Shown: positions 14,422 to 18,956 of the stretch, piece after piece
How positions within the stretch are numbered: position 1 is the first letter of the stretch
Layout: each line of letters starts with the position of its first letter
From: Candidatus Woesearchaeota archaeon
GTDB taxonomy: Archaea > Nanobdellota > Nanobdellia > Woesearchaeales > WJKL01
Assembly (NCBI GenBank): GCA_019322535.1
Contig: JAHWIM010000061.1
Coordinates: 1-18,956 of the forward strand
Length of the DNA: 18,956 nucleotides
Direction of reading: 5' to 3'
The notes under the pieces: model-generated
The model's input: only the letters and a program-made list of their open reading frames with translations
Told to the model about the DNA's origin: nothing
Databases searched by the model: none
Position numbers and translations under genes: made by a program

Positions 14422-15396
14422 TTATTCACTTACCTCAGGCATAAACCATGAGCCAACAAATTTTCCATCCATAATATCTAAGATAACTCTATAGTTTCTT
14501 GTGGCCTCTGGTGAATTTTTTTGATAAGGGCCATCATGATCACAATACATGCCATCTGCTATAACACCAAGAACACCTGCTTTAGCAGCATCTCTTTTTG
14601 CCATGATTTTTGTTAACATACCTCCTCTGCCTTTAGGAGATTGCTCATCAACAACTTGTCTTTCTAATTTGTGAGAATTTAATACAACACTGATTACTTC
14701 CTTTTGTCCCCTTCTATAAGATTTTCTTGTACAAATTCCAGGCATGTTTGTTAATGTAATAGACATAACTTTATATCCATCAAGAGCCATGCCTTGTGAA
14801 ATTAAACTTTCTAAGCCATCATTATCCCAGAACATTCTATTTTCATCTTCAATTTCTTCTGTGCTTCTTTTGTCGTCTTCATTAACAATAGAAATTACCC
14901 CTTTATCTAAATTCTGATATAATCTCTTAAACATACTGTCTTTATGTCTTACATCTTGGTGAGTTATTAGTACTTCACTAGTTTTTGCTGGATAAAAATG
15001 GTTCATCCATAATCTGTATAATTCATCTTGACCATAAATAGCATCAAGTTGTTTTTGTTTTGCACTATCTTTTTCTTCTTTAGGGATTTTATGTCCTAAT
15101 CTTGCTCTTAATTTTCTTCCAAGCCCAATCGCACCAGAGCTAACAACTAAAACCTTTTTTCCATATTCTTGCTGCAAAGCAGTTACATCTTCTGCAACGC
15201 AATGCATAACATGAGCAGTTCTTCTCGGTACTTTATGAGTTACAACATTTGTTCCAAGTTTTACAATAACAATATCAGTATCAGAAAGTGCTGCCATATA
15301 TTCTGACCATTTTTCTGGTTTTGCGTGTGTTAAATTTTCATTATCAAATACTTTAAATGGTTTAACAGGCATATCTGGATGATATATTTTTGACAT
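14422..15396 (-). CDS. Amino acid kinase of the glutamate 5-kinase (ProB) type, no PUA domain
   Basis: Phosphorylates a carboxylate, glutamate in the classical enzyme, with ATP. The amino acid kinase fold covers about residues 40-320. Lys46 lies in VIVKLGTNVVT, SSGAIGLG is at 86-93, NEDD at 172-175, WDNDGL at 190-195 and GRGGMLTKI at 256-264, with GSWF near the end. All match ProB motifs, so catalysis looks intact. Three features differ from standard ProB: a roughly 40-residue N-terminal extension (IYHPDMPVKPFKVF...), a small insertion between NEDD and DND, and an end at GSWF with no C-terminal PUA domain. There is no proA or proC nearby. It lies between the GH15-type gene and two unknown genes. 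It may be a housekeeping proline enzyme caught in the operon or a related kinase with another substrate. Confidence 0.8.
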   Translation of the reverse strand: MSKIYHPDMPVKPFKVFDNENLTHAKPEKWSEYMAALSDTDIVIVKLGTNVVTHKVPRRTAHVMHCVAEDVTALQQEYGKKVLVVSSGAIGLGRKLRARLGHKIPKEEKDSAKQKQLDAIYGQDELYRLWMNHFYPAKTSEVLITHQDVRHKDSMFKRLYQNLDKGVISIVNEDDKRSTEEIEDENRMFWDNDGLESLISQGMALDGYKVMSITLTNMPGICTRKSYRRGQKEVISVVLNSHKLERQVVDEQSPKGRGGMLTKIMAKRDAAKAGVLGVIADGMYCDHDGPYQKNSPEATRNYRVILDIMDGKFVGSWFMPEVSE

Positions 15397-15398
15397 TT

Positions 15399-16403
15399 TT
15401 ATTCATTCATCATTACTAAAAAAAGCGCTTGAGCCCAGCCCAGAGGGCAGTTCTCATTATGTTTGGCAGTTTTTGCATAATAAAGTTCTGGAAGCTCTCC
15501 ATCATTGTTCATCACCTGGATTGTGTTTCTCATATAATGAGCATATTTATTTGGTTTGTTTAATTGTTTGTAGATTATTGAAAGCCATGGAAAACCAAAT
15601 GTCCATTCTGCTTCTCCATCTTGATTGTAATATTGATCTCCTGTATATCTGATAACTCCTCTTTTTTTGACCAGTTTTTGTTCTACATTTTTTAATATTT
15701 GGGTTTTTTGTTGTTTGTTGACTATATTGTAAGGATAGATTAGAGAAAGTAAAGCTAAATCAACTTCTTTTGTAATAGATTCTCTTGGTAATAATTTGTT
15801 TAATGTTTCTTGGCCTTTTTTGATTAATTCATTAGGAACATCAACTAATTTGTTTATTTTTTTTAAACCAGCAACACAAGCTCCAACAGAAGATGCGTGA
15901 ACTTCTTCATTTTCTTCCCACATTCCATTGTCTTTATCTTGCCAGTATTCAATTGAAGCTAAGTAATAAACAAGTTTTTGAAGAATTCTTAAATCGTTTT
16001 TGTTTCTAATTATTTTAATACCTTTTTCTTCTAAATCTCCAATCTTGAAAAGAATTGCACCAATTGCATCATTTTGTTTATTTCCCCATTCTTCCCAAAT
16101 TTCATTTAAGGTCAATGGGTCGTATCTTGCATGAATATATTTATGTCTAGCATCTGGTTTTTCTAGTATTGCCCAGTTTATTTTATCTTCATGTTTTAAT
16201 AGAATATCTAGTAAAGCTCTGTAAATTTTGATAACTGTTTTTTTATCTTGAACAGCTTCAAAACCTAATGCTTCGTAAACATTATCTCTAAGCCAAGCTT
16301 TATTATAACCAGTTGTTACAGAAATACTTGAAGCTCCTAACAATCCAGTAGGATATTGCAAATTCTTAAGAATTTGAATAGATTTGGCTATGATTTTTAC
16401 CAA
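15399..16403 (-). CDS. GH15-like glucoamylase / phosphorylase-kinase-alpha-type (alpha/alpha)6 barrel protein
   Basis: Probably an inverting exo-acting alpha-glucosidase that frees glucose from glucan ends. Diagnostic stretches of the barrel are WLRDNVYEALGFE at about 37-49, EEWGNKQNDAIGAILF near 104-119, MWEENEEVHASSVGAC near 161-176 (Glu163/Glu164 as general-acid candidates) and GELPELYY near 302-309 (Glu303 or Glu306 as base candidates), ending NCPLGWAQALFL. It has 334 residues and only the catalytic barrel; the N-terminal beta-domain of prokaryotic GH15 enzymes is absent. The general acid region also resembles phosphorylase kinase alpha, so a binding or regulatory role is possible. The start is a TTG at 16403, five bases after the upstream stop, with only a weak ribosome binding site. 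It has no signal peptide. It ties this operon to glucan breakdown. Confidence 0.8.
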   Translation of the reverse strand: MVKIIAKSIQILKNLQYPTGLLGASSISVTTGYNKAWLRDNVYEALGFEAVQDKKTVIKIYRALLDILLKHEDKINWAILEKPDARHKYIHARYDPLTLNEIWEEWGNKQNDAIGAILFKIGDLEEKGIKIIRNKNDLRILQKLVYYLASIEYWQDKDNGMWEENEEVHASSVGACVAGLKKINKLVDVPNELIKKGQETLNKLLPRESITKEVDLALLSLIYPYNIVNKQQKTQILKNVEQKLVKKRGVIRYTGDQYYNQDGEAEWTFGFPWLSIIYKQLNKPNKYAHYMRNTIQVMNNDGELPELYYAKTAKHNENCPLGWAQALFLVMMNE

Positions 16404-16408
16404 GCCCC

Positions 16409-16885
16409 TTATTGAGTTTCTCTATGAGGTTTGTACTTTTCTCCTTTAGGTAATTCACCATGATCAGTAAAGAAAACATCAAGTCTTGCTTCTGCAGTTG
16501 CTTCATATTTTGGATCAAATGTTCCTTTTCCTATTGTTCCTGCTCTTTTTTTTCTTTTTTCTAACTCTGCTTCTGTTACTTGCAATCTTGCACCTAAATC
16601 TTCGTTTGGGTCTCCTGCAAATTCTCTTCTTTGCTCTTCTAAATTTTCATAACTTTCATTAAGACAATCTACAACAAACATTGGATTAATATCAGCTCCT
16701 TTACGCTGAGCTTTTATTGCTTCAACATAAATTAATTGATCAAATTTCTTTTTTCCACCATTTAATTGAGAAGCAAATGTGTGATATAGTACATTTGGAC
16801 GAATAGTTCTGTCTCTAGGATTTTGTTTTCTAGCTACAATGGCGTCCACAATTTTCTTTGCAGATTCTCTAAGATTTGTATACAT
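16409..16885 (-). CDS. Unrecognised charged helical protein (158 residues), first gene of the six-gene operon
   Basis: No family recognised. It appears soluble, highly charged and mostly helical: an N-terminal helix (about 2-20, ESAKKIVDAIVARKQ), a region LYHTFASQLNGGKKKFDQLIYVEAIKAQRKG (33-63), and a likely coiled coil at about 75-115 (NESYENLEEQRREF, VTEAELEKRKKR). The C-terminus is polar and probably flexible (KGEKYKPHRETQ). It has no Cys pair and no catalytic motif. The ATG at 16885 has AGGTGA upstream, and a TATA box lies about 39 bases before it. It is followed by the GH15-type gene with a five-base gap. A role in assembly or regulation is possible, but nothing in the residues proves it. 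Confidence 0.6.
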   Translation of the reverse strand: MYTNLRESAKKIVDAIVARKQNPRDRTIRPNVLYHTFASQLNGGKKKFDQLIYVEAIKAQRKGADINPMFVVDCLNESYENLEEQRREFAGDPNEDLGARLQVTEAELEKRKKRAGTIGKGTFDPKYEATAEARLDVFFTDHGELPKGEKYKPHRETQ

Positions 16886-16914
16886 ATTTAATCACCTAAG
16901 GGTAATAACATATT

Positions 16915-16928
16915 ACTAGTATTTAAAT
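16915..16928 (-). promoter_or_regulatory. TATA promoter of the six-gene operon, identical to the glucan-regulator promoter element
   Basis: On the minus strand this reads ATTTAAATACTAGT, a 14-base exact match to 7434-7447. The TATA centre is about 39 bases before the ATG at 16885, so a short leader with the ribosome binding site AGGTGA is expected. It includes an AATACTA motif at 16917-16923. Another copy lies at 17026-17032 over the stop codon of the upstream kinase gene. Confidence 0.55.
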
Positions 16929-16933
16929 CTTTC

Positions 16934-16961
16934 TATTATTATCCACTAGTGAGTAGTAATA
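16934..16961. repeat. 28-bp imperfect dyad centred on ACTAGT, just upstream of the six-gene operon TATA box
   Basis: The arms of 11 bases flank the palindrome ACTAGT (16945-16950) and pair at 8 of 11 positions, so 22 of 28 bases are in a dyad. A second ACTAGT at 16915-16920 overlaps the promoter exactly 30 bases away, about three helical turns. The position upstream of TATA suits an activator or a cooperative repressor. Confidence 0.4.
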
Positions 16962-17029
16962 GAGGCTCTAAAAAGGCAGAATTTGAAGGTATGAAACTGC
17001 AGAATTCAGGCACTAGAAGGGCTGTAATA
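16962..17029. other. Remainder of the intergenic region between the nucleotide kinase and the six-gene operon
   Basis: No gene is seen. On the minus strand a T5 run (16970-16974) after the kinase stop may help end its transcript. GCAGAATT occurs twice here (near 16977 and 17000), and a related GCAGAATAAGG lies in the end of the kinase gene at about 17048, a loose series of three. No tRNA-like fold was found. Confidence 0.3.
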
Positions 17030-17593
17030 CTATTTTTTGATTTTAATGGCAGAATAAGGTATTTTTTGCTTTTTAAGGAGCTTTAGAATCAGATTTTGCT
17101 CCCAAACATACATTTCTGTTAAATTTGAGAAATTTCTTGTTTTCATACGCTTTTGCTGATGTAATCCCCAAATCTTTTCTTTTCTTTCTTTGTGAGAAGA
17201 TCTTTTTTCTATTTCATGTTTTTTAATTGTTGGAACAAATATCTTAACTGGTAGTTTTTTTATTCTTTGAATTAGTTTGTTGTATTTACTTGCTATGTTT
17301 TTACTCATCTTAACAGCAAGTATTGCAAAAGAAATATGAAATCTGTTTAGAATAAATACTGCAGATGAATCTTTTTTGATTGTTGTTTGAATATAATCAA
17401 GAATACTGTTCATAAAATTTAATCTTATGCTGTTAATATTCTTTAGCCATGCGTGTTTCCAGCTGAATAGTAATTCTTCTTCTGAAAAATCATAGATTGT
17501 TTTATTCTTTAATTTCTTCTTTAATTGGTTATGAAACGTAGTTTTCCCAGAACCAGCTATTCCTTCTATTATGAAGACTCTAATTTCTTTCAT
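17030..17593 (-). CDS. P-loop nucleotide/nucleoside kinase-like protein (thymidylate-kinase or dNK fold)
   Basis: A 187-residue P-loop phosphotransferase. Walker A GIAGSGKTT is at residues 11-19. The segment AVFILNRFHIS near 78-88 occupies the place of the DRxxxS/ERxxxS motif of thymidylate and deoxynucleoside kinases, but with Asn instead of Asp or Glu before Arg. A basic, Arg/Lys-rich region at about 128-150 (EIEKRSSHKERKEK ... HQQKRMKTR) is where the lid would lie. The ATG overlaps the ferredoxin stop as ATGA. No close family is recognised; it could phosphorylate a nucleotide, a nucleoside or another small molecule. The changed acidic residue makes a non-nucleotide role possible. The stop codon overlaps a copy of the AATACTA motif. 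Confidence 0.7.
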   Translation of the reverse strand: MKEIRVFIIEGIAGSGKTTFHNQLKKKLKNKTIYDFSEEELLFSWKHAWLKNINSIRLNFMNSILDYIQTTIKKDSSAVFILNRFHISFAILAVKMSKNIASKYNKLIQRIKKLPVKIFVPTIKKHEIEKRSSHKERKEKIWGLHQQKRMKTRNFSNLTEMYVWEQNLILKLLKKQKIPYSAIKIKK

Positions 17594-17784
17594 ACTTTAG
17601 TAATCTTAATACACTGAACAGGACATCCATCTGCTGCTTCTTGAATGCAGCCGAGTTTTTCAACTCCTGCTTTTTTTGGTTTTGATTTGCCTTCAGCCAT
17701 CTCAAAACTGTCAGGACAAACAGTAGCGCAATTACCGCAGCCAATACATGCTTCTTTATTAACTTCTATTTTGAATTTAGGCAT
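17590..17784 (-). CDS. Monocluster [4Fe-4S] ferredoxin (Pyrococcus/Desulfovibrio type)
   Basis: A small soluble electron carrier of 64 residues. Cluster ligands are Cys13, Cys16, Cys19 (CIGCGNC) and Cys54 (GCPVQC). Cys23 and Cys46 are placed like the disulfide pair of the P. furiosus and D. gigas ferredoxins. The second binding motif of two-cluster ferredoxins has decayed, as usual in this type. A seventh cysteine, Cys58, is extra. The ATG at 17784 has AGGTGA about five bases upstream and a TATA element at 17818-17828. It may serve the flanking redox enzymes (rubrerythrin, superoxide reductase, Mo enzyme), but it is transcribed with a P-loop kinase, so no partner can be fixed. Confidence 0.93.
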   Translation of the reverse strand: MPKFKIEVNKEACIGCGNCATVCPDSFEMAEGKSKPKKAGVEKLGCIQEAADGCPVQCIKITKV

Positions 17785-17817
17785 TTAATTCACCTGTGTA
17801 TTATTTTTATCTTATGC

Positions 17818-17828
17818 TTTTTAAATTT
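17818..17828 (-). promoter_or_regulatory. TATA promoter for the ferredoxin/kinase pair
   Basis: AAATTTAAAA on the minus strand lies about 39 bases before the ferredoxin ATG and overlaps the stop codon of the aldo/keto reductase gene. The predicted start near 17797 leaves a leader of about 13 bases that just includes the ribosome binding site AGGTGA (17790-17795). Confidence 0.45.
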
Positions 17829-18558
17829 ATTGTTTAAATAGATTATAATTAAACTTTAACTGTTTTAGATTTCTTGTTCCTATACAAAGCGAATGGATAA
17901 AAGGTAAACCAAGCACATATTTTACTGCTTTTTTTGGATCTTTAAATGGTGTTTTTTTCCCACCACCCATAACTTTTATTGCAACTACACCTCTGCCTGC
18001 TTTATGGAGTTTTCTTAATAAAGCATTCATTTGTGCTTGAGTCCCATCTTTAACCTTATTTCCTATGAAATTAACAGGTGCCAGAATAACCTCAATTTTT
18101 GGTTCTTTTAGTAGGTGTTTTGTTAACTCTACTGAATGTGTTGAAAGACCAATTGCTTTGATTAAACCTTGCTGCTTTGCTTTAATAAGGTAGTTTAGCA
18201 CAACTTTTAGTTTTTTAAATTCAGGAACAGAATCTATCCCATGCAGGTAAACTATATCAGCATACTTTGTATTGATCTCTTTTAGACATCTTTTGAGATC
18301 TTTTTCTGCCTGCTTTGCTGTTGTAGAACGGATTTTTGTTGCAATGATAGCTTTTTCTCTTGGTACATATTTTAGAGCTTCTTTAATATGGCAGTGGGTT
18401 CCATACATGTCTGCAGTGTCCCAGAAATTTATTCCAAGATTGAATGCTTTTTTTAACAATAATCCACCTTTTCTTGGAAATATATCTCCTTTGTAATCTG
18501 TGCCAATGCAATATCTAGAAACAGTTAAGCCAGTTTTTCCTAATTTAACTTTTTTCAT
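17827..18558 (-). CDS. Aldo/keto reductase
   Basis: An NAD(P)H-dependent oxidoreductase with the TIM-barrel AKR fold, 243 residues. The catalytic tetrad is complete: Asp47 (FWDTADMYG), Tyr52, Lys75 (IATKIRS) and His106 (VYLHGID). The N-terminus KLGKTGLTVSRYCIGT is typical, as is the cofactor-binding end IHSLCIGTRNLKQL. It is shorter than the usual 270-330 residues, with the loss in the C-terminal third. It lacks the C-terminal 4Fe-4S extension of some archaeal AKRs. The ATG at 18558 overlaps the end of the phosphatase gene by 14 bases, so the two are cotranscribed. The substrate cannot be predicted. Confidence 0.88.
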   Translation of the reverse strand: MKKVKLGKTGLTVSRYCIGTDYKGDIFPRKGGLLLKKAFNLGINFWDTADMYGTHCHIKEALKYVPREKAIIATKIRSTTAKQAEKDLKRCLKEINTKYADIVYLHGIDSVPEFKKLKVVLNYLIKAKQQGLIKAIGLSTHSVELTKHLLKEPKIEVILAPVNFIGNKVKDGTQAQMNALLRKLHKAGRGVVAIKVMGGGKKTPFKDPKKAVKYVLGLPFIHSLCIGTRNLKQLKFNYNLFKQ

Positions 18559-18956
18559 ATTTTTTTAATGCAGCAATCTGTTTTTTATTAGGGTGAATAA
18601 CTGGTCTTTTTTTCTTTAATAGTTTAATTGCTTCTTGAACAGACTTTCCTTGCGATATTAAATAAGATGCAACTAATGTTGGAGCTCTTCCATGTCCTCT
18701 TTGGCAATGGACATATGTTTTAATTTTGTTTTTAACAAGGAATTTTAAGAAATCAACTCCTGCTTTAAGTTGTTTTTGGGTTGGTGGAAAATGATCTTTT
18801 GTTGGAAGCCAAAGATAATACTCAACACCAAAAGGAGCATCTAATCTCTCTCCTTCCAAGCTGATATCTGCTTTTATTCCTTTTTTTAATAATTCTTTTT
18901 TGAAATGCATCTGGCAGCATTGATTTGTGCCAATATAGATATAATCAGTTATTTTA
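18545..18956 (-). CDS. Dual-specificity (Cys-based) protein phosphatase, 5' end beyond the window
   Basis: A cysteine-dependent phosphatase of the DSP family. The signature HCxxGxxR is HCQRGHGR, with the nucleophile Cys and phosphate-binding Arg 69 and 75 residues into the portion starting at the ATG at 18910. Asp39 of that portion (PTKDHFPP) is the likely general acid. The frame stays open from 18910 to the window edge and adds KITDYIYIGTNQCCQ, which reads as the usual DSP opening strand (DYIYIG), so the gene is almost certainly longer and starts beyond 18956. It overlaps the aldo/keto reductase gene by 14 bases. Substrates could be phosphoproteins or, as with laforin-like DSPs, phosphorylated glucans; there is no carbohydrate-binding domain in the visible part. 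Confidence 0.85.
   Translation of the reverse strand, partial: KITDYIYIGTNQCCQMHFKKELLKKGIKADISLEGERLDAPFGVEYYLWLPTKDHFPPTQKQLKAGVDFLKFLVKNKIKTYVHCQRGHGRAPTLVASYLISQGKSVQEAIKLLKKKRPVIHPNKKQIAALKKYEKS

Noticed and set aside
14422..15396. Complete proline biosynthesis operon
   Set aside because: Only a ProB-like kinase is present; neither ProA nor ProC is in the window.
16886..17029. tRNA or small structured RNA
   Set aside because: No cloverleaf, no conserved T-loop sequence and no stable stem beyond the short dyad.
1..18956. CRISPR array, insertion sequence, integrase or prophage genes
   Set aside because: No regularly spaced long repeats, no transposase or integrase motifs, and no terminal inverted repeats were seen.

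Overview
The window is a gene-dense, AT-rich stretch of archaeal chromosome, by eye about 30% GC. Archaeal evidence is the TATA-type promoters, several about 26 nt upstream of start codons that would be leaderless, GGTGA-type ribosome binding sites inside operons, superoxide reductase plus reverse rubrerythrin, a GH57 enzyme beside an archaeal-type GT4 glucan synthase, and a Pyrococcus-type ferredoxin. Low GC, tight operons, DUF5752 and an N-terminal hydrophobic segment followed by TGYV suggest a DPANN lineage of the Woesearchaeota/Pacearchaeota kind. That placement is inference and was not tested by a search.

Layout, left to right: (i) 1-87, the last codons of a plus-strand gene running in from outside, meeting a leftward operon at a T6/A6 terminator. 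(ii) 115-2541, leftward operon: PP-loop tRNA thiolase, reverse rubrerythrin, a two-helix haem-type membrane protein and a lipoprotein Mo-cofactor oxidoreductase. (iii) 2584-7415, leftward operon: winged-helix regulator, GT4 glucan synthase, GH57 enzyme, a DUF5752 protein with a Lys/Pro-rich tail, a MinD/ParA ATPase, a two-helix membrane protein and superoxide reductase. (iv) 7416-7696, a divergent promoter region with repeated AATACTA motifs. (v) 7697-12857, rightward: GT3 glycogen synthase, GalT-type uridylyltransferase, cupin protein, glycogen debranching enzyme. (vi) 12826-16885, leftward six-gene operon: unknown protein, GH15-type glucosidase, ProB-like kinase, helical-repeat protein, unknown protein, GNAT acetyltransferase. 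(vii) 17030-18956, leftward: dual-specificity phosphatase (cut by the window edge), aldo/keto reductase, monocluster ferredoxin, P-loop nucleotide kinase.

The centre reads as one alpha-glucan storage locus. GalT could supply nucleotide-glucose, GT3 and GT4 would polymerise it, GH57 would branch or remodel it, and the debranching enzyme and GH15 protein would degrade it. The winged-helix gene opens the leftward arm. The same 14-base promoter element lies in front of that gene and of the six-gene operon 9.5 kb away, which suggests co-regulation. Two parts look least described: the DUF5752 + MinD/ParA + membrane-protein set inside the glucan operon, possibly a positioning system for glucan particles, and the GH15/ProB-like/GNAT operon with three unrecognised partners. 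The flanking operons carry oxygen-defence and redox functions.
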